From positions 8,477,501 to 8,541,500 of the forward strand of contig CM075765.1 of the NCBI GenBank assembly GCA_037974665.1: DNA of 64,000 bases, in the 5' to 3' direction. Made by a program: the position numbers and the translations under genes. Below, one piece after another: positions 12,380 through 24,436 of this stretch; the stretch's first letter is position 1; each line of letters begins with the position of its first letter. The DNA is from Ehretia macrophylla (taxonomy: Eukaryota; Streptophyta; Magnoliopsida; Boraginales; Ehretiaceae). Below the pieces are notes generated by a model. The model was not told the origin of the DNA, did not search any database, and was given only the letters and a program-made list of their open reading frames with translations.

Positions 12380-13174
12380 TTTATGATTCTGCTAGCTATG
12401 AAGAGGTTATATCTTATAAAACTCTAAGAAATGGCTTAAGGCTATGAATTTTGAAACAGATTTCATGCATACCAACCAAGTTTGGAACCTTGTGGACTTA
12501 CTTGAAAGTGTAATACCTATAGGATAGAAATGGGTGTACAAGAGAAAAAGGCTGTAGACAGGAAGGTGGACACCTTTAAGGTAATGTTAGTGACAAAAAT
12601 TACCGTCAAAGATAAAATATTGACTATGAGGAAACCTTCTTGCCAGTAACCATGTTGAAATCTATTAGGACTCTATTGGACATAATTATAAACTACGATT
12701 ATGAGAGAAGGAAAATGGATGCCAAAACGACTTAATTTCCTGAATGGCCTCATTGAAAAAGACATATATATGAAATAATCAAAGAGTTTTAGGTCCAATA
12801 ATAAAAGTCACAAAGTGTACATGCTAAATAAATCCATCTATAGACTCAAGCAAACCTCAAAATGCTAGAACATTCAATGTGATGAAGTGATCAAATCATT
12901 TGGATTCATAAAGAATTAGGACGAGCCTTGTTTTTACAAGAAAATCAATGAAAAGGCAATTATATCTCTTATCTTGTATGTGGATGACATACTGTTGATA
13001 AGAAGTGACGTCAACATGATGTAATCTATCAAGGTCTAGTTATCAAACAAATCCTTCATGAAAGATTTAGGAGAAACTACCTATATCTTGGAGATTTCTA
13101 TCTATCCCTATAGATAGAAAGAATTTATAGGTCTCTTCCAAAGTCTATACGTAGACAAAGTGTTAGAGGAATAA
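12380..13174 (+). pseudogene. Copia reverse transcriptase remnant
   Basis: Fragmented plus-strand homology to the Copia RT. Recognisable pieces are NQVWNLVDLPE-like and KWVYKRK at about 12470-12550, FLNG near 12735, and the catalytic YVDD at 12977-12988 followed by ILLI. Numerous stops and frameshifts leave no usable frame. The remnant ends abruptly at 13174, where the solo LTR begins, and resumes at 15329. Confidence 0.65.
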
Positions 13175-15328
13175 TGGCACGCCCCAACTCAACCCCTCCT
13201 AGACCCAAGTCAAGACGTGACGAAATTCTGGCATTATAATGTCTATAATATGGCTTCCCAAAATAATTAGAACTTGCATAGAAACTCGTACAAACCACCA
13301 ACAAACTAATCCACAACTATAATCACAATATAAGCCAATCCAAGCCACAAAATAGATTACATAAGTCTAGCCATCTATACAAAAAAATAGACTTATGATA
13401 TTTCATTTCAATCTACAACTTTAAAAGTAAAAAACTTAGACTTAATATATTACATGAAGAGAACAAAACTACACAATATTTACAATACTTCAACTGGATC
13501 TAAAGCAGCATAAATATCAACTAAACAAGCTTTTCAAGACTCAAGCTTGTCCTCAACAGCTGGGGGCACATACTCCACGTAAACCACGTCATTCTCACCT
13601 GAAATATTAATGAAAAGGGTGAGTTTCAACGAACTCAGTGAGGGAGGAAATATAGGAAAATTTTTGAAATCCTTTTTCAATTGAAGACTCATTTTGAAAA
13701 CATGTTATGACATTCATATGCAACAAGTATCGCTCGCATTAAACAATTCAATACAAGTAAACACTTTTAAAAGGATATGCTCGTTATGTTGATGTCATTT
13801 CCTCATACACCATCACGATCATTACCCATACACCAGATGTACTCCGGAGGTACATCAACTACGACCCAAACCCCACGGAATGCTCTGTCCATGCAAGATA
13901 GGGAATGAGAACATCAGTAGTCGTGCCATCACCCGACAAGCCCGTTGTCGCCCAGGGTGACACGAACCTACCGCATCCGTTTTAAAGGTTGCAACCCTTA
14001 GCTTCATGTAGCATCACTTTACACTCGCATGCACAACTAACACATAACATGCATTCTCGACAAATAAGGAAAATCAACAAAGTAGGTTGATTTCCGATTA
14101 CTTTCACATTTCATATTCCTTTACAAGTTATAATCAAGTAACTAAGCAACCAGACCCCACTTTACACGTACTTTCCCCTTCACTTAAATGAACCACATTA
14201 ACATCAATGCAAGCTTAAATAACACATTTAACAACTAAAGAAACTAAATCAATAACTTAAGCAATTCTAGCAACATACAATCTAATTATACAACATTTAG
14301 CGCAATAATACAATCACATTTTATCCCAACATCACCTATCATCTAACTAACTTACCAAGCACCTAAAAACCACAAAAACCACCCAAAAGGCTTCAAAATC
14401 CCATATTTTCTGAAAATTCTAGCCAACACCACCCGCTAAAAATCTCATTCCAATTGCAATTCCAAGCCTAGTGATGCTAGGACGACATAATAATGATTAT
14501 AAATATCTTAGTTGAGCTAGGATACAAGGTTTTGCACAAATTCATCCATTTAAGCCTTTAAACAACCTAAAAATTTAACTATGATAAAATATGATATAAA
14601 CTAATTATGAATCGGTAAAAATGATCCCTACGACCTAAATAACAAGTTTTATAAGCATATATAGCATAAACAACAAGAATGCTTCCATTTTTAAACAAAT
14701 TTTGAAAAGGGTCCCTCATATTTTTTGCAAAATAAACGCGAAATGAACCAGTTGAAAGGTAAAGCACGTTGATACGAGTCCAAAAATATTTTCGTTGGGC
14801 TTTGGAACCTTCTCCTTCACCTCTAATTAGCTAAAAAAATATGAAAAATACTATTCATATGCCCTAGGTGGTTTCGGCTTTTGCAAGAAGAAGAAGAAGA
14901 CTTGTGCAATTTTTCTGTCTTATTTTGCTTTTAAGTGGAAAGTCAAAGGGGTCAAAGCTTGGTCAATGCAACTTAAAAAGGTCAAACGATTTATTTAGCC
15001 TATTATTTCGCTTTTAATTTTAATTCTAACAGTCTAATAAATGTCTAAGGTAATTAAAAGACTAACTTAGGCTTAGTTTTAACTAATACATGCAATTTAA
15101 CACCTATGTGGTCAAGGAAGACGAAAGGACGGCAATTAGCACTTAAATCTGGTTTCAAATGTATTTTTTGAATTAGTAAACATATGTAAATCATATTTTT
15201 AAACATATTAGATATTAAATTAAATATACACATGATTTTGGCACATAAAAATCAAATAGACATGTTATTTGCACATAAAAGTCAAATAAGCACGTAATTA
15301 CACGTAAGGTCAAACTCGGGGTCTCACA
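13175..15328 (-). mobile_element. Solo gypsy LTR with AATAA target duplication
   Basis: 2154 bp, starting tggcacgcccc and ending ggggtctcaca, so it is related in its ends to the TR-GAG LTRs. The five bases before (13170-13174) and after (15329-15333) are both AATAA, the 5-bp duplication expected for LTR-retrotransposon integration. No internal sequence remains, so it arose by LTR-LTR recombination. Orientation is inferred from the ggtctcaca terminus, which corresponds to the LTR start on the minus strand. Confidence 0.85.
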
Positions 15329-16105
15329 AATAAGCATAGAAAACTCAAAGAGAATACTATTCCCTTTTAGACTTAAAAGATCCATCTCTCTAGGATTATG
15401 AGTCTTAAGACTGTTGAAGACAGAGATCAGATAAATAAAATTCTTTACGCTTTAGCCATTGGAACCTTATGTATGTAATGTTATGTACAAGACCTCATAT
15501 TGCTCGGGTTGTAAGTATTACAAGCAGTGATCAACCTGATCCAGGCGAGGAATACTCGATGGTAGTCAAGAACATTCTTAAGTAATGATGAAGGACTAAA
15601 GACATGGTCTTGGTGTATGGAGCTCAACTAAAAATTGAAGGTTTTGCAAATTTAGACTTTCAATATGATATAGATGATCAAAAATCCATTTATGGGTTTA
15701 TATCCACTTGTAATGGAGGAACAATTAGTTTAAAGAGTTCCAAATTGACTATAACTGCAGATTCTACTACAGAATTCTAGTACATCACAACACCTGATAC
15801 AAAGGAAGCGGTTTGGATCACGAAGTTCATAATAGAACTTAGGGTGGTTCCTTCTATTTAGTCTGCATTACCTCTGTATTGTGACAACAATTTAGATATA
15901 ACATAAGATAAGGAACCAAGGTCTCACAATAAGTCAAAACAATTTGAGAGGTATTATCATATCATTCGAGAGATTGTGGAAAAGAACATCATTGTGTAGA
16001 AAATAGCATCATTAGGCCACAATGATGATCCATTGCTCAATGCACTAACTCAGCAATCATTAGATCATCATCTTGAGAAGATAGATATGAGATACCATAG
16101 TGATT
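15329..16105 (+). pseudogene. Copia RNase H / pol C-terminal remnant
   Basis: Continues the pol remnant interrupted at 13174. Visible pieces are DDQKSIYGFISTCNGGTISL-like and KEAVWITKFI-like (15675-15850), then a basic segment ending in an IREIVEKN-like stretch near 15990. Frameshifts and stops throughout. Confidence 0.55.
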
Positions 16106-16156
16106 AACTTTAGTGCAAATGAGAGATTATTATATTACATGTCCCAAAAACCAATC

Positions 16157-16850
16157 TGTTATAATTTTAGAACATGACATTTTATATTAATTTTTATTAA
16201 TGGAAAAGTATTTATTTTTTATTAATGTGTTAATTAATTATATTTAAATAAAGTTCTTATAATTATTCTATGGATCCTATTCCTGAGAACTCAAGATTAT
16301 GAGAGACAAGATCTATAGTGTAGAATACATTCTAGAATAAGTTCCTGATCATAGGATAAATTAATTGAGTATTAGTTCATCCTGATATATAGGCTTACAA
16401 CCTTGAATAATATAAGATATTAATATTAAGGGAACTAATAGAACATGATTGATTATATGACAAATTATATGGATTGTGAATAATTTGTTATATACTATAA
16501 TTGTGTAATTATTCTTTAGACTTAAGACACTATGATCACCTTGTTTATGGGATGTTGTACTTTACTGGTACAATATGATATAATCCTAGTCCACACATTA
16601 TCTCATGTATGTAGTAGTCATGCTCTATCCCTACATTGAATTATATATGTGGACAATATGGAATCTATCAACTAAGGCTCCTAGACGTTTGATGAGTGAG
16701 TAATTAGGAATCCATAGCTAGGGTTGAATAGTAGAAGTGGTTTCATAGTTTCTTGTCACATTATCAATTACTTAAATTTGGTCATATGATTAAGTTAGTG
16801 AGTTTGACTTACCTTTCTATAATTCTCACTTAACTAGGATAGATCGAATT
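16157..16850 (+). repeat. 3' LTR of the decayed Copia element
   Basis: Starts with TGTTATAATTTTAG. The right edge is placed approximately, just before the duplicated membrane-protein fragment at 16868. Confidence 0.5.
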
Positions 16851-16867
16851 TATATATATATATAACC

Positions 16868-17098
16868 TTACAACTCTACTTCATCAGAGCTGCCAGAGCT
16901 TGAATTACGAAAAAATGACTCCTTTACAAGCATATCGCGCAACAAAGATTTGGTAGAGAAGTTAAATATCAACAAGAAAATTGAGGACAGGGCAAGGTAA
17001 AGTACGGTTATTAATGCCATGAGCTTCCCATTTTTCGGTAGGAGTCCGATGGATTCCCTCAGAATCCCTACTGCTCCAAAAAGCTCATACAATTCCAT
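16868..17098 (-). pseudogene. Truncated copy of the membrane-protein gene
   Basis: The ATG at 17098 opens a frame of 76 codons. About 70 of them are nearly identical to the N-terminus of the gene at 19130-20086 (MELYELFGAVGILRES...SSGSS). At 16884 the homology stops and the frame ends after a short unrelated tail, DEVEL. The complete protein is 318 residues, so only the first hydrophobic segment survives. Upstream DNA, including the TATA-like run at 17178-17187, is duplicated too, so it could still be transcribed. The breakpoint adjoins the decayed Copia LTR, suggesting that the rest of a second gene copy was deleted there (inference). Confidence 0.75.
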
Positions 17099-18798
17099 GG
17101 CTGTGATAGTGTTCCTGGCTTGCTCTTTTGACAATCTCTATTTCTTTTATGGAAACTATAGTTTACGTGCGTATTTCTATATATATACGCGTACTTAATT
17201 AGGGTTAATTAGCAGGCTTGTGTGAATCAGTCCATGCAACCAAACGTAATGACCTATATATGATTAATCGATAAACTTAGTCAAGTAAACTTGATATTTT
17301 TGAACATCTTCCTCAAATATATTTGAAGATTACAAGGTTTAATAAATTTCTTGGAGACTAGTCAAAGCTTAGTTTTCTCCAAGAATTGGCTTTTTGTTCT
17401 TTTACATGCAAGCCTGGTTAACAAAGTCAATCCACATGTAGATCAAGATAGCAAGTTTAAAATAGTAAATAGAATAGTAATCATACGAGGAAAGTAATTA
17501 AATTGAGTATTTCATTTAATTATATTGATAATCAATAATTTTGGCATAGTAGAATCAAATTAATATGTTCTCTATATAAATTGTAAATCATTTGTCTTCT
17601 GTCTAGAAGATCAAAAAAACAGTAAGCCAGTGAAGATACAGGAAAAAACTATTAGATGTTACGGTGATCTCGGATCAATAAAATATCCGTACTGTATCGT
17701 AATCACAAGTTAAATCCCACTAAGATATTAATCATTATACTTTCCTATTTAATTGACTGGAATGAGTCCTAATTAGACCAACAGGCATTATCTTGGTCAC
17801 CCCCACCCCCAACCCCAAATGGAAAGCGACTCCTCGAATTCAAAGTCGATTGAATTGACACGTGATATTTTTTTATTCAGTACATTAAATTTGTGGGACT
17901 GTCTCTGTTTGAATTTTCCACAAGAATTCATTGATTGGAATGAGTCCTAATTGGCCCAATCCACGACAGATTGCGCAGCAGTTTCATATTTGCATAAGAA
18001 TTTGATTCAATAAAGAAGTGACAGTAGTTGCGCAGAAGTTCCCCATTTGGAGAAGCATTAGCTGCGATTGCCCATTTACAAGCCTTGGACTACGACAATA
18101 TTGACTTGTACAGTTTGCTTCGTTTCGCTGTATCGTCTATCACACGTAGTAGCTTTAAAGGGAAAACGCACATTTAGTTACTACTGTTTTAAAAAAAAAT
18201 GAATTTATATTTTATTATTTAAAATTTCTTAATTACATTCTTATTATTCTTTTAAAAATTTTAATTTCATCTTTGTTGTTCCTAAAAAATTTTAATTTTA
18301 TCCCTATTATTTTTTTAAAGTTTTAAATTCATCTCTATTGTTCAAAATTAGTTAATTTAGTCTCTATTATTTTTTAAAAAAATTATAATTCTTCTCTATT
18401 ATTTTTCAAAAAATTTCATTTTAGCATTTGAATAATAAAGACGAATTTAAAACTTTAAGAAAGCAATAAAGACGGAATTGAAACTTTTAAGAAAATAATA
18501 GAGATGAAATTGAAACTTTTGAGAAATAATATGAATGAAATTGAAACTTTTGAGAAAAATAATAGGATGAAATTGAGAAATTCTAAACATTAGGGACCAA
18601 ATTAAAACTTTTAGAAAAATAGTAAGGACGAAATTAAAAAATTTTAAATAATAAAGACTAAATGTGATATTTTCCCTAGCTTTAAATATTGATAATGATT
18701 TCTAAAAATTTTCCCTTTCCCATTTATTTTGCAGTGTTTTACTTTACTCATTTAAACCGGGATTACGCCCGTGTTATGTGCGATTATATTTCTACAAG
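16884..18798. repeat. Segmental duplication, unit 1
   Basis: 1.9 kb collinear with 19872-21816 at high identity, covering the 5' part of the coding sequence, the promoter and about 1.6 kb upstream. Both units contain the same MITE. Apart from the truncated ORF and MITE, I see no gene in 17099-18159. Confidence 0.85.
18160..18676. mobile_element. MITE, Mutator-like (copy in duplication unit 1)
   Basis: 517 bp beginning GGGAAAA and ending TTTTCCC. Its arms are complementary along most of their length, with repeated aatttcatc...attatt motifs facing their reverse complements. The 10 bases on each side are TAGCTTTAAA (18150-18159 and 18677-18686). A 9-10 bp duplication fits Mutator-like elements. 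It encodes nothing. Confidence 0.8.
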
Positions 18799-19129
18799 AT
18801 ATAACATTAGATATAAACAAGTTTAAACGACAAAAAATGGTACCCGTCATACGAAAACTAGTTTTATTTAAGATTCAAAATCACAATTCTACTCTTTGGA
18901 AGAACATGCAAGTAGTATACAGATCATATCACGACTCTACTTTGTTCATCATTTACTTTTATTCCAACAAGCAAGTATTTTAAATTGTTTACATATAATC
19001 AACTTGACAATGAAATTGAAAAGTGAATCCCAAGAATCGAGATTGACCAAAACTATGAAAGATAAATTGTGTCTTCTAGCGCTACCTATTTTCCCCTTTG
19101 CGAAGGAAAAAGAGTTGAACTACTGGACC
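18799..19129. other. Intergenic spacer, no gene seen
   Basis: The 3' flank of the membrane-protein gene. ORFs here are short, plus-strand and without recognisable features. Confidence 0.5.
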
Positions 19130-20086
19130 TTATGGTAGTACATCATTAACCAGTGGCGCGGCAGATATTTTACTGTATTCAAGTGAATCAATGCTGCCCT
19201 GCAATTGAATCTCTTGTCCATGGTTCCTCTTGCAATGGAAGTAAAACACTGTGAATGCCACGAGTTTCAATATCGTTAACAAACAGGAAAAGCTCAGTGT
19301 GAAGAAGGCTATAGCTGTTGGATTCACGAGCCATTTATGACTTCGAATAATCCTGAAGCCCTGGAAAAGAATGAGGGCTGTAAGGTTAAAGAGAATATTG
19401 ATAACGAAACCATGTAGCCTTTTGCCCTTCACAAGCCCTCCAGCTTTTCCTAGAGCTTGAATTCCGAAACAATCGTCTTCTATAACTGAAACAACTAAGG
19501 CCAGTACCCAGACAACAGCTAAGTAGAGATAAAATATGTAGGCAAGCATACCAAGCAAGATGGCGAGTGAGTGAGTTGATCTACTGGAGTACATCAGTAG
19601 AGGGCTAGCCATAAAGAAGACAAAGAAAAAGTAGCCTATTGTAAGAAGCATTGTGTAAAAACCGGTGACGAGTGGCCTTGTCCATGATTTTAGCACCAGC
19701 AAGAGCAAATTCTTGATGGACAAGGTCTTCTCTCTGTAAGATAAAGCAGATAGTAATATTGTCGCTATTGTAAAGAAGAATGATTTAATGAAGTAAGCAA
19801 GAAGGAAAACAACATTGGTGAATAGAAGAAGTCCCAGATCTTCTTTGATACCAGCTAGGAGGCTAAAGTATTCAGAGCTGCCGGAGCTTGAATTACGGAA
19901 AAATGACTCCTTTACAAGCATATCGCGCAACAAAGATTTGGTAGAGAAGTTAAATATCGACAAGAAAATTGAGGACAGGGCAAGGTAAAGTACGGTTATT
20001 AATGCCATGAGCTTCCCATTTTTCGGTAGGAGTCCGATGGATTCCCTCAGAATCCCCACTGCTCCAAAAAGCTCATACAATTCCAT
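19130..20086 (-). CDS. Intronless plant multi-pass membrane protein
   Basis: 318 residues. I place the start at the ATG at 20086 (MELYELFGAVGILRES); the open frame extends 12 codons further upstream but begins there without an ATG. About six hydrophobic segments are visible: around residues 27-45, a cluster near 85-110, 130-165, 180-205, 215-235 and 260-290, with basic loops between. The N-terminus resembles a plant family annotated as polyadenylate-binding protein 1-B-binding protein, related to Arabidopsis At4g19950 and At5g44860 (from memory of the family, not a search). No catalytic motif is visible and I assign no biochemical role; the protein is likely in an endomembrane or plasma membrane. 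The lack of introns is usual in this family. A truncated tandem copy lies 2 kb downstream. A TATA-like run lies about 80 bp upstream. Confidence 0.85.
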   Translation of the reverse strand: MELYELFGAVGILRESIGLLPKNGKLMALITVLYLALSSIFLSIFNFSTKSLLRDMLVKESFFRNSSSGSSEYFSLLAGIKEDLGLLLFTNVVFLLAYFIKSFFFTIATILLSALSYREKTLSIKNLLLLVLKSWTRPLVTGFYTMLLTIGYFFFVFFMASPLLMYSSRSTHSLAILLGMLAYIFYLYLAVVWVLALVVSVIEDDCFGIQALGKAGGLVKGKRLHGFVINILFNLTALILFQGFRIIRSHKWLVNPTAIAFFTLSFSCLLTILKLVAFTVFYFHCKRNHGQEIQLQGSIDSLEYSKISAAPLVNDVLP

Positions 20087-20165
20087 GGCTATGACAGTGT
20101 TCCTGGCTTGCCCTTTTGACAATCTCTATTTCTTTTATGGAAACTATAGTTTACGTGCGTATTTC

Positions 20166-20175
20166 TATATATATA
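20166..20175 (-). promoter_or_regulatory. Candidate TATA box of the membrane-protein gene
   Basis: A TATATATATA run about 80 bp upstream of the ATG, implying a short leader. It is preserved in the duplicated copy at 17178-17187. Confidence 0.45.
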
Positions 20176-20798
20176 CGCCTACTTAATTAGGGTCAATTAG
20201 CAGGCTTGTGTGAATCAGTCCATGCAAGCAAAACGTAATGACCAATATATGATTAATCCACATGGTCAAACATAAACTTAGTCAAGTAAACTTGATATTT
20301 TTGAACATCTTCCTCAAATATATTTGAAGATTACAAGGTTTACTAATTTCTTGGCGACTAGGCAAAGCTTAGTTTTCTCCAAGAATTGGCTTTTTGTTCT
20401 TTTACATGCAAGCTTGGTTAACAAAGTCAATCCACATGTAAATCAAGATAGCAAGTTAGAAATAGTAAATAGAATAGTAATGATACGAGGAAAGTAATTA
20501 AATTGAGTATTTCATTTAATTATATTGATTATCAATAATTTTGGTATCGTAGAATAGAATTAATATATTCTCTATATAAAATGTAAATCATTTGTCCTCT
20601 ATCTAGAAGACCAAAAAAACAATAAGCCACTAAAGGTAGATGAAAAAACTATTAGATGTTACGGTGCTCTTGAATCAATAAAATATCCGTACTCCATCTT
20701 AACCACAAGTTAAATCCCACTAAGTTATTAATCATTATACTTTCCTATTTAATTGACTGGAATGAGTCCTAATTGGCCCAACAGGCATTATCTTGGTC

Positions 20799-20835
20799 AC
20801 CTCCACCTCCACCTCCACCTCCACCTCCACCCCCA
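20799..20835. repeat. CCACCT hexanucleotide microsatellite
   Basis: About five CCACCT units in the upstream region of the membrane-protein gene. Not expanded in the duplicate near 17800. Confidence 0.8.
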
Positions 20836-21176
20836 AATGGAAAGCGACTCCTCGAATTCAAAGTCGATTGAATTGACACGTGATATTTTTTATTCAGTAC
20901 ATTAAATTTGTGGGACTGTCTCTGTTTGAATTTTCCACAAGAATTCATTGATTGGAATGAGTCCTAATTGGCCCAATCCACGACAGATTGCGCAGCAGTT
21001 TCATATTTGCAAAAGAATTTGATTCAATAAAAAAGTGACAGTAGTTGCGCAGAAGTCCCCCATTTGGAGAAGCATTAGCTGCGATTGCCCATTTACAAGC
21101 CTTGGACTACGACAATATTGACTTGTACAGTTTGCTTCGTTTCGCTATATCATCTATCACACATAGCAGCTTTAAA

Positions 21177-21693
21177 GGGAAAATGCATTTAGTTACTAAT
21201 GTTTAAAAAAAAAAATTAATTTAGATTTTATTATTTAAAATTTCTTAATTACATTCTTATTATTCTTTTCAAAATTTCAATTTCATCTTTATTATTCCTA
21301 AAAAAATTTAATTTTGTCCCTATTATTTCCCTAAAGTTCCAAATTCATTCATATTGTTCAAAATTAGTCAATTTAGTCCCTATTATTTTCTTAAAAAATT
21401 ACAATTCTCCCTTATTATTTTTTAGAAAATTTCAATTTAGCCGTTGAATAATAGGGACGAATTTGAAACTTTAAGAAAGCAATAAATACAGAATTTAAAC
21501 TTTTAGGAAAATAATAGAGACGAAATTGAAACTTTTGAGAAACAACAGGGATGAAATTGAAACTTTTGAAAAAAATAATAGGGATGAAATTAAGAAATTC
21601 TAAACAGTAGGGACCAAATTAAAACTTTTAGAAAAATAATAGGGATGAAATTGAGAAATTTTAAACAATAGGGACTAAATGTGATATTTTTCC
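21177..21693. mobile_element. MITE, Mutator-like (copy in duplication unit 2)
   Basis: Same element as 18160-18676, starting GGGAAAATG and ending TTTTTCC. It is flanked by AGCTTTAAA on both sides (before 21177 and from 21695). Presence in both units means the insertion predates the segmental duplication. Confidence 0.8.
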
Positions 21694-21851
21694 TAGCTTT
21701 AAATATTGATAATGATTTCTAAACGCTTCCCTTTTCCCATTTATTTCGCAATGTCTTACTTTACTCATTTAAACTGGGATTACGCCCGTGTTATGTGCGA
21801 TTATATTTCTATAAGGTAAAAGGCAAAATACTATTTTTATGATTTAATTTG

Positions 21852-22208
21852 GGGTTAATACCCATTTGGGTCCTCTATATTTGACTTAATTGACAAAACG
21901 ATTCCTTATTTTTAAAAGTGATACATTGCAGTCTCTTATCTTTTGTCTGAGTGACATCATCAGTCCTTTTCAAAGATTTCATTAAAAAATTGACAGAAAA
22001 TCCACGTAATTAGCACGTATCTCTTATTTTTCTCAAATTGCACGTTATTAGTATGTGCGTTTCCCATCAATTTTTTAACGAAATCAGTAAAAAGGACTAA
22101 CTCTGTCACTCGGACAAAAGATAATGGACATAAATGTGTCACTTTTGAAGATAAGGGATCACTTTGTCAATCAGGTCAAAGATAGAGGATCCAAATGGAT
22201 ATTAACCC
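21852..22208. mobile_element. MITE with 9-bp target duplication (Mutator-like)
   Basis: 357 bp. The first 75 bases (gggttaatacccatttggg...) are complementary to the last 75 (...ccaaatggatattaaccc) with few mismatches. TTTAATTTG flanks it exactly on both sides (21843-21851 and 22209-22217). Long inverted termini plus a 9-bp duplication indicate a Mutator-type MITE. No coding capacity. Confidence 0.85.
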
Positions 22209-22217
22209 TTTAATTTG

Positions 22218-23009
22218 TTTAAACTACACGTTTTCTCCCTATGGTTCTAAAAGTAGCCAATAGGCGACAAAAGTGCGACAAAAATATGCAATTTATTTTT
22301 GTTAAGGTAAATTTTGGTAGATGGTAATTGGATGATCGATCCAAGCTGGTGATGGTTTGCGTGAAGCTTGCCGACATGTTTTCCTACAAAACAAAGGACC
22401 TCAGGGTGTCTCCAAGATCTTCCTGCGACATTTAAGTCAGTTATGGATCCTTAGAATTATTTAATTGTTGAGAGGAGATGATATAGGCTTGTATGAGATG
22501 AATTATTTGTTATTGGTGGAAAGATGGGTATTTATGCTTACCAAGTGCCCAGGCTAATAAGAACAAATCCCCCATATCTAGGGTTAAGGTTTACCTTCCC
22601 CCACGATGAGTTTCTTCCTCTTGGAGGACATTTTACCCACGCTTATCCTTATATGTCCCTTGCATATCTTGATCTGGGCATGTTTAACCCAGTTATATAA
22701 ATGTTGGTTTATCAAGAATAGGAAAAAAAAATTATAATCCTGACCCATGTGGATATTATTTTGAATCCATTCAAATAAATTCTATCTTGTAAATTTTATT
22801 TTTTTTCTCAATCGACCTTTCTTTTTATTCTTTCTTTTCTTTTATGTTCCTTAATGAGCAACAATTAGTTCTCTTAATAATGATAACTAGGCAAGTTCTG
22901 TCTTGTTTTGCAGATGAAAATTTATAGGCTGAAATTATTTTCTACTTGGGAGGTCGGCAAGGTCGGGCTTTTGCTTATCCTGTCCCTATGATCTCTCAAA
23001 TGATCTTAT
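22218..23009. other. Repeat-like DNA, left part of an older block
   Basis: No gene is visible. Removing the solo LTR at 23010-36683 and one CTTAT joins this segment to 36689 onward, so it is the left flank of the block that holds the 0.7-kb tandem units. Its own class is unknown. Confidence 0.4.
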
Positions 23010-23176
23010 TGAAGGATCTCTCAAATCTAGAGCTATGAACATCATCAAACTAATAATCGAGCGGAAGCGAAACATGACATTCAATAATTTTTGGAATTCA
23101 AAGCATGATGTTCATATGAAATTCTAATCTTGATATCATGTGATTAACATATGCAAAATATATATAACAATTATAT

Positions 23177-24421
23177 TGTTGTCCCTTAATTAAACCTAAG
23201 AGGGGGTGAATTAGGTTATATAGGCAATAATACTACTTTTTCGATTAGTCAATATACTAGCAATGATTAATCAAAAACAATCTTAAATAGAAATGCTCTC
23301 TAGCAATATAAAATGTGAGTGAGACAATTTATCAAACACTTGGTGAGCAGAAAATAATGCAAAGAGAGAGTTGAGAGAAAGAGATTGCAAATCGCAATTT
23401 TAGCATGGTTCAGCCCCCGCCTAAGTCCACGACCTAAGCTCCCCGCTTAGGATTTCAACAATCTTCACTATGGTGGCTCTTCAAATGTTGGTGAGTCCAC
23501 AAACCAACTACAATGGTAGTTCAAGCTTTACAATAGAAAAACAACTCTTCTCAATACAAAGCTTTTACTTCAACACCTTTGACAAGGAAATCCTTCCTTT
23601 CAATGTGTTTAACTCTCTCTTTTGATAAGTGTTTGGGAGTCACAATAAAAGCCCTCCTTTTAGGGTAGATGAATACAATGAATGTCTTCTCATAATATTT
23701 CTCACAATTTCTTGCTCAAGTATATCTCAATGATGATTCAAAGATCAAGATAATGAAAGAATTTAAGTGTAATTGCTTTGAATCAATCTTTTCAAATTTT
23801 ACAGTTGAGAGCTCTTAATAGAGCTGAAAAAATGGTTTAATAAATGCTCCCAACGTTCACAAACGGCTATATTTTGAATAAGTATTTTTTGGCCCGACCG
23901 GTCGACCCCTGTTCGCCGGTCGACAGGTTGAGAGACCCTCGTCCGGTGGACAAGTCTCAGGTGGACGACCCTTGTTCGCCGGTCGACCGGTCGAGAGACC
24001 ATCGTCCGGTGGACAAGTCTTTGGCGGGCGACCCTTTGACCACCAGTCGACCAGTTGCTGAGGGGTTGTCCGGTGAAACCAAGACTGTCAGGATTAGGTT
24101 CTTTTAAAATGATTATTTTGAACAAATTTAACGTTGTTTGAGAATCACTATTGAGCATATACTATTTGCAAGCCCCAAAAATCTCAATTAAGTCCCAACC
24201 GGTACCCCTTATGACTTCCATCTCCATCCTTATAGCTCCATCTTCATTCTTCAAATCTTCTCCTTAAGTTGATGGATGTTTTTCTTCATTCTTTAGCTCG
24301 ATAATCTTGAAGTCAGAGTCAAACTTGATTCATCCTTGCTTTTGCACATTGAACAAACTCATTAAACACATTTATGGTTTGTGATCATCAAAACCAATAT
24401 TTAGAAGCCCTTTAGGCAACA
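23177..24421 (-). repeat. 3' LTR of the Sirevirus-like element
   Basis: 1245 bp, starting tgttgtccc and ending ttaggcaaca on the plus strand. It contains the CCGG/GTCGAC-rich patch at about 23893-24080. It is directly preceded on the minus strand by the polypurine tract. Confidence 0.85.
23893..24080. repeat. CCGG/GTCGAC palindrome cluster in the LTR
   Basis: A GC-rich island in AT-rich DNA with many copies of accggtcgac-type palindromes and gtccggtgga. The same cluster recurs in the other LTR (about 34000-34165) and, in a related form, between pol and the extra ORF (about 26355-26480). Short palindromic CCGG-containing motifs have been described in Sirevirus non-coding regions. Confidence 0.7.
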
Positions 24422-24436
24422 ATCTCCCCATTTTTT
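24422..24436 (-). other. Polypurine tract of the Sirevirus-like element
   Basis: The minus strand reads AAAAAATGGGGAGAT immediately before the LTR start TGTTGCC. Confidence 0.75.

Larger units (their letters stand above)
11635..16850 (+). mobile_element. Decayed Copia retrotransposon, internally deleted
   Basis: The two LTRs, at about 11635-12165 and 16157-16850, share the start tgt(ta)taattttag(a/g)acatga and the central segment with gataatttgttatayactataatt. Between them on the plus strand lie remnants of Copia reverse transcriptase and RNase H with many stops. Gag, protease and integrase are missing, so the element lost its 5' coding half. A solo gypsy LTR (13175-15328) sits inside the pol remnant. 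The outer ends of the LTRs are too diverged to identify a target duplication. Confidence 0.65.
19872..21816. repeat. Segmental duplication, unit 2
   Basis: Partner of 16884-18798. It is about 30 bp longer, partly through expansion of a CCACCT repeat at about 20799-20835, where unit 1 has a short ccccaccccc tract. Apart from the gene 5' end, the promoter and the MITE, it holds no gene. Confidence 0.85.

Noticed and set aside
23844..24107. 87-codon plus-strand frame rich in VDRSRD
   Set aside because: It is a translation of the CCGG/GTCGAC palindrome cluster; the reverse strand gives an equally repetitive frame.
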